From assembly GCA_001803705.1 (NCBI GenBank), contig MHDY01000191.1:1-15467 (forward strand): a stretch of DNA of 15,467 nucleotides. The letters are read 5' to 3'. A program made the position numbers and the translations under genes. Below are positions 1-6,064 of the stretch, in pieces; within the stretch, counting starts at the first letter, position 1; each line of letters opens with the position of its first letter. Below the pieces are notes generated by a model, which was not told where the DNA came from, did not search any database, and saw only the letters and a list, made by a program, of their open reading frames with translations. The stretch comes from Nitrospirae bacterium GWC2_56_14 (GTDB taxonomy: Bacteria > Nitrospirota > UBA9217).

Positions 1-40
1 GACATCGCACCGGTTTTCGTGACATCGCACCGGTTTTCGT
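1..40. repeat. 20-bp perfect tandem direct repeat at window edge
   Basis: Bases 1-20 and 21-40 are identical. The second copy reads in frame into endonuclease IV (Asp-Ile-Ala-Pro-Val-Phe, then the conserved HTNYLINL). Because 20 is not a multiple of three, the first copy puts the gene out of frame. This may be an assembly duplication at a contig end or a real frameshifting duplication; the window cannot decide between them. Confidence 0.9.
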
Positions 41-692
41 GCATACGAACTACCTCATCAACCTTGCGTCGTCAAAGCCGGAGCTGTATGAGAAGTCGAT
101 CGAACAGTTCGTCATCGACCTTGAACGGACCGAGACCCTGGGCGCTGAATATCTGGTCACCCACCTCGGCTCAGCCAGCGGCCAGAGCGAGGACTGGATG
201 ATCGAGCGCGTGGCAGGCGCGTTGAACATGGCCATGAAGCTCCATAGACCGAAAGCGACCATTCTGCTGGAGAATACGGCAGGGGAAAAGGGCGATGTGG
301 GCTACACGCTGGAGCAGGTGCAGGAGGTCATATCGCGGCTTTCCCCTGCTGATCATATCGGGCTTTGCTACGATACCTGCCACGGGTTTGCCGCAGGCTA
401 TGACATCCGCACGAAAGAGGGCGTGAACAATCTTGCCGACAAGATCGCTTCCACGGTCGGCCTGGCGCGGTTAAAGGGAATGCATCTCAATGACTGTTTG
501 AAGGAGTTCAACTCCCGGGTCGACCGGCACTGGCATATAGGCGAGGGCACTATCGGTCTTGACGGCTTCAAACTGCTGCTCAATCACCCTGCTTTTAAAG
601 AGATGCCCAAGGTCATGGAGACGCCGAAGAAAACGGAAGAGGACGATCCGAAAAACATGAAGGTCGTACGATCACTGATAGCGAAGCAGTAA
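21..692 (+). CDS. nfo: Endonuclease IV (apurinic/apyrimidinic endonuclease), 5'-partial
   Basis: This is the C-terminal three quarters or so of deoxyribonuclease IV, which cleaves 5' of abasic sites in base excision repair using a trinuclear zinc centre in a TIM barrel. The visible part is about 223 residues against about 285 for the family, so roughly 60 N-terminal residues are missing. Family metal ligands are recognisable in order: His in HTNYLINL, His in VTHLGSA, Glu in LLENTAG, Asp and His in CYDTCH, His in MHLND, Asp and His in DRHWHIGEG, and Glu in VMETPK. I begin the feature at 21, where the conserved frame starts (DIAPVFVHTNYLI), rather than at the in-frame GTG at 39, which falls inside the conserved core. 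The 20-bp duplication just upstream shifts the frame, so the gene is either cut by the window or contig end, or truly frameshifted. The stop TAA is followed 39 bp later by the next gene. Confidence 0.93.
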   Translation, partial: DIAPVFVHTNYLINLASSKPELYEKSIEQFVIDLERTETLGAEYLVTHLGSASGQSEDWMIERVAGALNMAMKLHRPKATILLENTAGEKGDVGYTLEQVQEVISRLSPADHIGLCYDTCHGFAAGYDIRTKEGVNNLADKIASTVGLARLKGMHLNDCLKEFNSRVDRHWHIGEGTIGLDGFKLLLNHPAFKEMPKVMETPKKTEEDDPKNMKVVRSLIAKQ

Positions 693-706
693 GTTCTTTC
701 TCGTAC

Positions 707-725
707 GGACCTCTGGCGGAGGTCT
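707..725 (+). promoter_or_regulatory. Hairpin burying the Shine-Dalgarno of the next gene
   Basis: GACCTC (708-713) pairs with GAGGTC (719-724), with a 5-nt loop and a possible outer G-T pair. The GGAGG ribosome site (718-722) for the start at 732 lies in the 3' arm. It could limit translation of the membrane protein gene or act as a weak terminator, since TTT follows. The pairing is seen; the role is inferred. Confidence 0.45.
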
Positions 726-731
726 TTAATC

Positions 732-1445
732 ATGGTACTGGGTCATTATGCAGTAGGTCTGGCACTCAAGCGGGTAGAACCGGAAATGTCCCTGGGTATG
801 CTGCTGCTCGGCGTGAACCTGGTCGATATTTTGCTGGGCATCCTCATGCTGGCCGGTATTGAACATGCCCGCTTTGTTCCGGCCATGGCAGGTGTTTACC
901 CTTTTGATTTTTATGACTACCCTTACAGCCACAGCATGGTCGGAGGAATTGTTCTGTCCCTGCTTGGTTTCCTGCTCTATCAATACTGGCCCGTTATCCG
1001 CAAGAGCGGTTCCCGTCTGCGGCCAGCGCTCATTTTCGGGGCTGCGATCTTTTCCCACTTTCTTTGCGACATCATATCGCACCGCCCGGACCTTCCGCTC
1101 TTCGGGAATGGTTCTCCCAGGATCGGATTGGGCCTCTTCGGCAGTATGGCGGGGAGTGTCGCCCTTGAAGGGACCCTTTTAGTTTTGGGACTGTATTGGT
1201 GCCAGAGGGCTGTTTCCCCGTCTTCTTCAATAGGTCGTCCTGGTTTCATTTTTTTCATCACGGGTCTTGTGATCGTTTATTTCTGGACCCTGACCGACGC
1301 ACCCTTGAGGGCTCTGCATTATCCGGCATCTTCGGAGATGAGAATGGCGGTCTTATTGGTTTTTGGCAATCTGCTCTTTGTCGGGGCAGGCATCCTGCTC
1401 GATGCCAGCTGCGCGAAGGAAGGTCCGGCTGGCAGTATTCAATAA
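732..1445 (+). CDS. YdjM/DUF457-like membrane-bound metal-dependent hydrolase family protein
   Basis: A 237-residue polytopic membrane protein. Hydrophobic segments lie near residues 20-42, 68-85, 98-116, 133-157, 170-188 and 205-224. Polar metal-type residues sit in or beside the helices: GHYAVG near the N-terminus (His5), Asp32, PYSHSMVGG (His67) and the string SHFLCDIISHRPD (His109, Asp113, His117, Asp120). This spacing resembles the YdjM/DUF457 'inner membrane-bound hydrolase' family. Family members are poorly characterised, so substrate and reaction are unknown. The start is supported by GGAGG nine bases upstream, although that site lies in a hairpin. It follows nfo by 39 bp and precedes the DUF2147 gene by 39 bp, so all three may be co-transcribed. 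Nothing suggests a functional link to DNA repair beyond position. Confidence 0.7.
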   Translation: MVLGHYAVGLALKRVEPEMSLGMLLLGVNLVDILLGILMLAGIEHARFVPAMAGVYPFDFYDYPYSHSMVGGIVLSLLGFLLYQYWPVIRKSGSRLRPALIFGAAIFSHFLCDIISHRPDLPLFGNGSPRIGLGLFGSMAGSVALEGTLLVLGLYWCQRAVSPSSSIGRPGFIFFITGLVIVYFWTLTDAPLRALHYPASSEMRMAVLLVFGNLLFVGAGILLDASCAKEGPAGSIQ

Positions 1446-1484
1446 GCCACAGGTTTTTTCATAAACCTTGAGAGGAGAGCATTC

Positions 1485-1943
1485 ATGGTAAAAAAGCAAC
1501 TTCTGGCCTCGCTGGTTCTGATGATCATAACAGCGACCTCCGCATATGCAGCAAGCGGCGACGATATCCTGGGCGTCTGGAACAACCAGGAGAAGGACGC
1601 CAGGATCGAGATTCAGAAGTGCGGCGATCAATACTGCGGCAAGATCGTCTGGCTCAAGGTGCCGAACTATCCTGAGGGGTCCGACGAGGGTGTTCCGGGA
1701 ACGCCGAAGGTCGACCATAATAATCCGGACAAGAACCTCAGAAATTCGCCGGTCATCGGCCTTCAGATAGTGCATGATTTTTCCTATGCCGGGGAAAACA
1801 AATGGGCGGGCGGCAAGGTCTACGATCCGAAGAATGGAAGGACTTACAGCGGAAAGCTGACACTTGTTTCGCCCGCTCAACTGAACCTGCGGGGGTTCAT
1901 CGGCATCTCGCTGCTCGGCAGGACAGCGGTCTGGACGAGATAG
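1485..1943 (+). CDS. Secreted DUF2147 family protein
   Basis: A 152-residue protein with a clear signal peptide: Lys-Lys, then a hydrophobic core and Ala-Tyr-Ala-Ala near residues 20-23. The mature part begins with the GVWNN element. It continues with EIQKCGDQYCGKIVWL, where Cys46 and Cys51 could form a disulphide, then a central NPDKNLRNSPVIG stretch, and ends with the YSGKLTL and LNLRGFIG beta motifs of DUF2147. DUF2147 proteins are small periplasmic proteins with a lipocalin-like beta fold and no established biochemical role, so I assign none. The start is well supported by GAGGAG about 8 nt upstream. The HEPN-like gene follows 31 bp downstream, so the two are probably co-transcribed. Length is typical for the family and no disruption is seen. 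Confidence 0.85.
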   Translation: MVKKQLLASLVLMIITATSAYAASGDDILGVWNNQEKDARIEIQKCGDQYCGKIVWLKVPNYPEGSDEGVPGTPKVDHNNPDKNLRNSPVIGLQIVHDFSYAGENKWAGGKVYDPKNGRTYSGKLTLVSPAQLNLRGFIGISLLGRTAVWTR

Positions 1944-1974
1944 GGATGAACGGGTCGAGGAGGAGCCTGCTCTG

Positions 1975-2376
1975 ATGGAAGTAAACAAGGCTGACAGGGA
2001 GTATGCCCGGTTCAAGCTGGCGCAGGCCAGGGAGGCGCTCAATGACGCACAAGGCCTGCTGGCCGACAACGCGGAGCTGAGTTATGTCGTGAACAGCCTG
2101 TATTATGCTTTTTATTATCCTGCGCTTGCGCTGCTCCATGCCAAGGGAATACCATTGGCAATGCAGAGCGTATCGATCGCGCTGTTCGAAGGAGAATTCG
2201 TCAAGACCGGAATGATCGATCAGCGCTTCTTTCATGCCCTTCGCAGGTTATTCGAGCTTAAGCCGAAATGCTCGACGCCGCAGCTGCACATGGTCTCCCG
2301 GCCCGAGGTGGAGACCCTGCTGGCCGAGGCTTCAGGGTTTATTGACACAGTGGAACGGGTGGTCGGAGATCGTTAG
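1975..2376 (+). CDS. HEPN-fold (UPF0332-like) protein with apparently degenerate active site
   Basis: A 133-residue, all-helical soluble protein. The N-terminal helix (FKLAQAREALNDAQGLL), the segment VVNSLYYAFYYPALALLHAKG and the later helices resemble the UPF0332/HEPN layout. In that layout an NRxYYAxFHA helix is followed by a Lys/His-containing turn. HEPN proteins are often RNases whose RX4-6H motif cleaves RNA, usually paired with an MNT nucleotidyltransferase antitoxin. Here the expected Arg after Asn40 is Ser41, the expected His after YYAF is replaced (YYP), and no RX4-6H is visible in that helix. No nucleotidyltransferase gene is adjacent. I infer a non-catalytic or divergent HEPN protein. 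GAGGAG about 10 nt upstream supports the ATG at 1975. Family assignment comes from pattern recognition only. Confidence 0.65.
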   Translation: MEVNKADREYARFKLAQAREALNDAQGLLADNAELSYVVNSLYYAFYYPALALLHAKGIPLAMQSVSIALFEGEFVKTGMIDQRFFHALRRLFELKPKCSTPQLHMVSRPEVETLLAEASGFIDTVERVVGDR

Positions 2377-2400
2377 ACCTGGACGGCAGGAACAAAAGCA

Positions 2401-2429
2401 TTGACGATTGAGCGCAGCGCCGATATACT
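2401..2429 (+). promoter_or_regulatory. Sigma70-type promoter for the small membrane protein gene
   Basis: TTGACG (2401-2406) and TATACT (2424-2429) are separated by exactly 17 bp, a close match to the housekeeping consensus. It lies 25-53 bp downstream of the HEPN gene stop and gives a predicted transcript start near 2436, about 43 nt before the ATG at 2479. It argues that the HEPN gene and the membrane protein are not a single unit. Confidence 0.7.
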
Positions 2430-2478
2430 ATGCACGTTTTTCATAATTTCACTATCTGAAAGGCTAAAAGGGGGAATC

Positions 2479-2811
2479 ATGGCGGAAAAGAAAAGCGATA
2501 TCTTAAAGAACATTCTCATTAATCTCGGGGTCCTGCTTGTCCTTGTCGGCGCTACGGCAGTAAAAGGGGACACGGCCTTCTTTGTCATCGGCCTGGTCCT
2601 TTTGGCGGTCCAGACCTTTGAGCTCCCGTCGGTACAGCCTAAAAAACTGGTGATCGCCGAGATCATCCTTGCGGCGACGCTGGCTATTGGCGCAGTCACT
2701 CAACTGACCGGCACGCATGCGGTCAGGATCCAGCAGATCTTTCTGGTCGTCCTGCTGCTGGGAGCGCTCCTGATCATCGTGGAATCCACCCGGAAGTACG
2801 CCGACCTGTAA
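2479..2811 (+). CDS. Small integral membrane protein, unknown function
   Basis: A 110-residue hydrophobic protein beginning MAEKKSDILKN. About four membrane segments are visible: near residues 13-29, 33-46, 57-76 and 84-103. Between the second and third is a short polar loop (ELPSVQPKK); a Lys/Arg-rich tail ends in KYADL. No catalytic or metal motif is visible. I chose the ATG at 2479 because an AAAGGGGG ribosome site lies just upstream. The longer in-frame reading from 2401 would start inside the promoter. A hairpin terminator follows the stop by 13 bp, so this is probably a monocistronic gene. I do not recognise the family. Confidence 0.72.
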   Translation: MAEKKSDILKNILINLGVLLVLVGATAVKGDTAFFVIGLVLLAVQTFELPSVQPKKLVIAEIILAATLAIGAVTQLTGTHAVRIQQIFLVVLLLGALLIIVESTRKYADL

Positions 2812-2823
2812 ATGCGATCACCT

Positions 2824-2858
2824 GTCCGGGGCCTCTTTGCGGGCCCCGGACGAATTCC
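2824..2858 (+). terminator. Hairpin terminator after the small membrane protein gene
   Basis: GTCCGGGGCC (2824-2833) pairs perfectly with GGCCCCGGAC (2842-2851) around an 8-nt loop. The following T-run is poor (GAATTCCTTT), so it may be weak or Rho-assisted, but the 10-bp GC stem is strong. Confidence 0.7.
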
Positions 2859-2885
2859 TTTCTGGATTTTTCCCCATGCGTCTGG

Positions 2886-2891
2886 TATAGT
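2886..2891 (+). promoter_or_regulatory. Candidate -10 element upstream of the radical SAM gene
   Basis: TATAGT lies 55 bp before the ATG at 2947 and just after a terminator, where a new promoter is expected. The -35 region (CTGGAT at 2862-2867, 18 bp away) matches poorly, so only the -10 is offered. Confidence 0.35.
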
Positions 2892-2946
2892 GTCAAATCC
2901 GATTTCCGTTCATACTCCAGGGGCCCCCGGCAACAGGTCATAGCGC

Positions 2947-3894
2947 ATGAAGGCTGCAGCTCTATCCCATAAAAAGACAGCGACCAGGCGGTACAACGCT
3001 TTCGGGCAGTATATGAAGGAGTTGTACCACCAGCCGGTCTACAAGGTGAACGTGGACGCAGGATTCACCTGCCCCAACCGGGACGGCAGTGTGGCCACGG
3101 GCGGCTGTATTTACTGCAATAACGACAGCTTCAGGCCGTCGGCCTGCACGAGCACTGCATCGCTCAAGGAACAGATCGCCAAGGGCATTCCCTATCTCCG
3201 TTCCCGCTACGGAGCGGAGCAGTTCATCGTCTACTTTCAACCCTACACGAATACCTATGCTTCCGTTGATATCCTCGAGGGGCTCTATCGCCAGGCTCTC
3301 GATAACCCGGGCGTTGTGGGGCTCGCCATCGGGACCCGCCCTGACTGCGTGGACGAGGAAAAGATCGCGCTTTTGGAACGGTTGGGCCGCGATCATTTTA
3401 TCCTGGTGGAATACGGGCTTCAGTCTATCTACGACAAGTCGCTGAGGTTCATCAACCGGGGACATGACTACGCCTGTTTCAAACATGCTCTGGAACTGAG
3501 CACGGGCAGGGGTATCCATCTCGGGGCGCACCTTATCCTCGGTTTCCCGACGGAAACGCGGGAAGAGATGCTCGGTATGGCCGATGAGCTGTCAGAACTT
3601 CCCCTTGAGTTCCTCAAGATCCATCAACTGCAGGTGGTCAGGGAAACGGCGCTTGCCGACCTTTATGCGGAACGGCCCTTTCCGACCTTCGGCTATGATG
3701 AATACATAGAAATGCTGTCTGATTTTCTGGAGCGGTTGTCTCCGGAAATCGTGCTGCAGCGGCTTTTTGCCGCCGCTCCCGATGAGATTCTCATTGCTCC
3801 GGTCTGGAACAAGACCCGCAGCGAACTGCTGAACGACCTGGACGCGCATATGGCGCGGAAGGGCGCGTTCCAGGGCAGGCAACGTCTGCGGTAA
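2947..3894 (+). CDS. yhcC: YhcC-type (TIGR01212 family) radical SAM protein
   Basis: A 315-residue radical SAM enzyme of the Elp3-like YhcC family. The N-terminal YNAFGQYMKELYHQPVYKV and DAGFTCPNRDG segments are typical. They are followed by the cluster-binding cysteines Cys42, Cys54 and Cys57, spaced C-X11-C-X2-C as in this family rather than CX3CX2C. Further family marks are YFQPYTNTYA, IGTRPDCVDEEK, EYGLQSIYD and GAHLILGFPTET. The enzyme should hold a [4Fe-4S] cluster and cleave S-adenosylmethionine. The physiological substrate of YhcC proteins is not established to my knowledge. The ATG at 2947 gives the normal family length, but its ribosome site is weak (AGG about 10 nt upstream). It is followed 58 bp later by a PHP-domain gene that probably shares the transcript. 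Confidence 0.88.
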   Translation: MKAAALSHKKTATRRYNAFGQYMKELYHQPVYKVNVDAGFTCPNRDGSVATGGCIYCNNDSFRPSACTSTASLKEQIAKGIPYLRSRYGAEQFIVYFQPYTNTYASVDILEGLYRQALDNPGVVGLAIGTRPDCVDEEKIALLERLGRDHFILVEYGLQSIYDKSLRFINRGHDYACFKHALELSTGRGIHLGAHLILGFPTETREEMLGMADELSELPLEFLKIHQLQVVRETALADLYAERPFPTFGYDEYIEMLSDFLERLSPEIVLQRLFAAAPDEILIAPVWNKTRSELLNDLDAHMARKGAFQGRQRLR

Positions 3895-3952
3895 ACTGAA
3901 AGAGTTCGATAAGGACAAAAGATACTGCGATGCACCACTATAAGGAGCTGCC

Positions 3953-4621
3953 ATGATCGATCTTCACACTCATTCTCTTTTCAGCGACGGCGTGCTGGTG
4001 CCGTCGGAGCTGGTGCGCCGGGCGGTCATGAAGGGCTACGAAGTGATCGCCATAACCGACCACGCTGATGCCTCCAACCTTGACTTTACCATCCCGCGGG
4101 TGGCCGCAGCATGCAGGGAACTGAACCGCCGATGGAAGATCATCGCGCTGCCGGGAATCGAACTGACGCACATTCCGCCGGAAACCTTCGCCGAACTGAC
4201 CCGGAAGGCGCGCTCCCTCGGCGCAGCCGTCGTGGTAGCCCATGGAGAGACGCTGGTGGAGCCGGTCCATCCCGGCACGAACCGTGCTGCTATCGAGGCG
4301 GGAGTGGATATTCTCGCCCATCCCGGGCTGATCACGAAGGATGAAGCGGAGCTCGCTGCGCAGAGGGGCGTTCATCTCGAGATATCATCGCGCAAGGGCC
4401 ACAGCCTTTCCAATGGATACGTGGCGAAGATGGCCGTTGAAACCGGTGCGAAACTCGTGATCGACACGGATACCCATGAACCGGGCGACCTGATCACCAA
4501 GGAGTTCGCGGAGACCGTGCTGAGAGGCGCCGGTCTGGCAAGTGAGCAGATCACCGTCGCGTTCAGGAACTCGAAGGAACTGTCGGTGGTGGCGCTGGAA
4601 AGGTTTAAGAAGAGCTCGTAA
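3953..4621 (+). CDS. PHP-domain metal-dependent phosphoesterase (histidinol-phosphatase-like)
   Basis: A 222-residue PHP (polymerase and histidinol phosphatase) domain protein that is essentially only the domain. Family metal-binding motifs appear in order: DLHTHSLFSDG (His5, His7, Asp12), ITDHAD (His37), LPGIELTH (Glu70), VAHGET (His97), LAHPG (His123) and DTDTHEPG (Asp173, His175). These would bind a trinuclear metal centre that hydrolyses phosphate esters. The substrate cannot be set from sequence: relatives include histidinol-phosphate phosphatases and nucleotide or oligonucleotide phosphoesterases. No his-biosynthesis gene is nearby, so a histidine role is not supported by context. An AAGGAG site about 6 nt upstream supports the ATG. 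It follows the radical SAM gene and precedes the TPR gene by 64 bp. Confidence 0.88.
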   Translation: MIDLHTHSLFSDGVLVPSELVRRAVMKGYEVIAITDHADASNLDFTIPRVAAACRELNRRWKIIALPGIELTHIPPETFAELTRKARSLGAAVVVAHGETLVEPVHPGTNRAAIEAGVDILAHPGLITKDEAELAAQRGVHLEISSRKGHSLSNGYVAKMAVETGAKLVIDTDTHEPGDLITKEFAETVLRGAGLASEQITVAFRNSKELSVVALERFKKSS

Positions 4622-4685
4622 CGATCGTACTGATTCCGCATCGGATAAAAAAAACCGGTGAATTCCATCTGAGGAGGTCGCACGG

Positions 4686-5399
4686 ATGCAAACAATAAAG
4701 AAAAAAGGTTTTTCCCCGTCAAAGAAATCGGAGCCGCAGCTCATGACCATGGCGAACAAGGCCCTTGATCTCGTTTCACTGCACCAGAAGAACCTTACGC
4801 GGGCGGCCGTTGTCCTGGCCGCAGTGGTCGTCATTGCCGCGGGTTATACGCTGTTGCAGTCCAGCAACGACAAAAAAGCCTCGGCAATGCTTGCCGCTGC
4901 ACAGGGGTTCTATCAGGAGCAGGCGGCCGGCGCTGCGCCTGATTATGCCAGAGCGCTCGAAGGGTATCGCGATGTGTTCAAGAAGTATCCGCGCACGACG
5001 AGCGGCGCAATCGCCCAATTCTACATCGGCAACTGTCTCGTACAGCTCAACCAGCCCGCCGAGGCCCTTCGGGAATACGAGGCCCTTGCCAAAAAGAAAT
5101 TCGTAGATAAGGGGCTGGCCGGACTGGCCTACCAGCGTATGGGGTACGTGTATAGTGCGCTGGGCAAACAAACTGAAGCCATAACGTCGTTCGAGCAGGC
5201 AGAGGCGGTTCTCGGGCCGGGGCTTGCCACGGTGGAACTGGCCAAATTGTACGAACGGTCAGGGAACGGAGCGGAAGCGCAGAAGAAGCAGAAGGTGATC
5301 GCTGAAAAGCTCGGCGGTACCACCTTTGCGCCTGCGGTACAGGGCGCTGCTGCTTCGGGCGCGGCTGCGCCTCCTGCACCGGGACCGGCTGGTAAATAA
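4686..5399 (+). CDS. Membrane-anchored tetratricopeptide repeat protein, YfgM-like
   Basis: A 237-residue protein with a basic cytoplasmic N-terminus (residues 1-38), one membrane helix (about 39-57, Ala/Val-rich) and an extracytoplasmic helical repeat region (about 65-215). Recognisable TPR units include YARALEGYRDVFKKYP, AQFYIGNCLVQLNQPAEALREYE, AYQRMGYVYSALGKQTEAITSFEQA and ATVELAKLYERSGNGAEAQKKQ. The C-terminal tail (about 217-237) is Ala/Pro/Gly-rich and probably disordered. This arrangement matches the YfgM/TPR_21 type, in which a single-pass anchor holds TPRs in the periplasm; E. coli YfgM associates with SecYEG and chaperones. That role is an analogy here. GGAGG about 8 nt upstream supports the ATG at 4686. 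It ends 23 bp before the PCu(A)C-like gene, suggesting co-transcription. Confidence 0.75.
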   Translation: MQTIKKKGFSPSKKSEPQLMTMANKALDLVSLHQKNLTRAAVVLAAVVVIAAGYTLLQSSNDKKASAMLAAAQGFYQEQAAGAAPDYARALEGYRDVFKKYPRTTSGAIAQFYIGNCLVQLNQPAEALREYEALAKKKFVDKGLAGLAYQRMGYVYSALGKQTEAITSFEQAEAVLGPGLATVELAKLYERSGNGAEAQKKQKVIAEKLGGTTFAPAVQGAAASGAAAPPAPGPAGK

Positions 5400-5422
5400 G
5401 CGTGCCGGGAAAGCTTCCGATC

Positions 5423-5890
5423 ATGAAGGCGGGTCCTTTTTTCCGGACCATACGGGCGACTCTGATCGTTTCCCTACTGGGAGGGGCTGCGTGCTCTTCC
5501 GGAGCCCCTCAGCTCGTGATCGAAGAACCTGAGGCCAAACTGTCACCCGTCATACTGGGCGTTGTCTCCGTGTTCATGAAGATCGTGAATTCCGGGAACG
5601 GTGACGACCGGCTCCTGTCGGCCCGTACTGATATCCCTGGAACGCTGACGGAACTGCATGACGAAGAAGACGGGAAAATGAAGACGGTCACCAGCATGGA
5701 TATCCCTGCGAACAGCACATTGGTGCTGAGGCCGGGCGGACAGCATCTTATGATATTCAAATTGCCGCGTACCCTGCAAACGGGGTCGGAGCTTCGTATC
5801 GTTCTGACCTTTAAACGCTCCGGCGAAAGAACCCTGCTCATAAAGTTAACAGAGTATGCAACAAAGGCCCCGCGGACGCGCAATCATTGA
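5423..5890 (+). CDS. PCu(A)C (DUF461) family periplasmic copper chaperone
   Basis: A 155-residue exported protein of the PCu(A)C family, which binds Cu(I) in the periplasm and in other bacteria helps metallate the CuA site of cytochrome oxidase. Family marks are MKIVNSGNGDDRLLSA, LTELHDEEDGKM, the LRPGGQHLMIF signature and the closing beta strands (ELRIVLTFKRSG). Copper ligands are His79, Met86, His108 and Met110. The M-X21-H-X-M half is canonical, but His79 to Met86 is shorter than the usual H(M)X10M. An N-terminal signal segment ends at GGAAC (Cys24); the residue three before Cys is Gly, so lipidation is uncertain. I prefer ATG 5423, preceded by GGGAAAG. A GTG at 5402 would add seven residues and lacks a good ribosome site. 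It follows the TPR gene and lies upstream of the haem propeller protein. No oxidase genes are visible. Confidence 0.82.
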   Translation: MKAGPFFRTIRATLIVSLLGGAACSSGAPQLVIEEPEAKLSPVILGVVSVFMKIVNSGNGDDRLLSARTDIPGTLTELHDEEDGKMKTVTSMDIPANSTLVLRPGGQHLMIFKLPRTLQTGSELRIVLTFKRSGERTLLIKLTEYATKAPRTRNH

Positions 5891-5910
5891 TGTAAAATTA
5901 TAATTTGAAG

Positions 5911-5940
5911 TTGACGGCGTTGTTATCCCTGTGTTAGTGT
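5911..5940 (+). promoter_or_regulatory. Candidate promoter for the haem propeller gene
   Basis: TTGACG (5911-5916) is followed 18 bp later by TAGTGT (5935-5940), with a TG one base upstream of that hexamer (extended -10 type). The -10 is only a partial match. A start near 5947 would give a leader of about 118 nt. Confidence 0.4.
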
Positions 5941-5993
5941 ATCGCACGAGAAGAAATCCTCTAATCAAACTTCAAGGAGGTGCCAGGGACAAC

Positions 5994-6032
5994 GTGCTAC
6001 AGAAGTATTATCTTGAAGAACTACTTTGGTGA
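5994..6032 (+). CDS. Possible 12-codon leader peptide upstream of the haem propeller gene
   Basis: A GTG-initiated reading frame (about MLQKYYLEELLW, stop TGA) lies in the leader. A strong AAGGAGG sequence ends at 5980, 13 nt before the GTG, which is longer than ideal spacing. It ends 32 bp before the main ATG. This is weak evidence, offered because the ribosome-site-like sequence has no other obvious use. Confidence 0.2.
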   Translation: MLQKYYLEELLW

Positions 6033-6064
6033 AGTTAAATAATATTCTAAAGGGGAGGAACAGT

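Noticed and set aside
1451..1468. AGGTTT/AAACCT hairpin before the DUF2147 gene as a terminator
   Set aside because: The stem is short and AT-rich, with no T-run after it; it leaves the ribosome site free.
2342..2370. TTGACA inside the HEPN gene as a promoter
   Set aside because: No -10-like sequence at proper spacing; the promoter at 2401-2429 is far better.
2401..2478. 26-residue N-terminal extension of the small membrane protein
   Set aside because: It would begin exactly at the -35 hexamer, and the ATG at 2479 has a good ribosome site.
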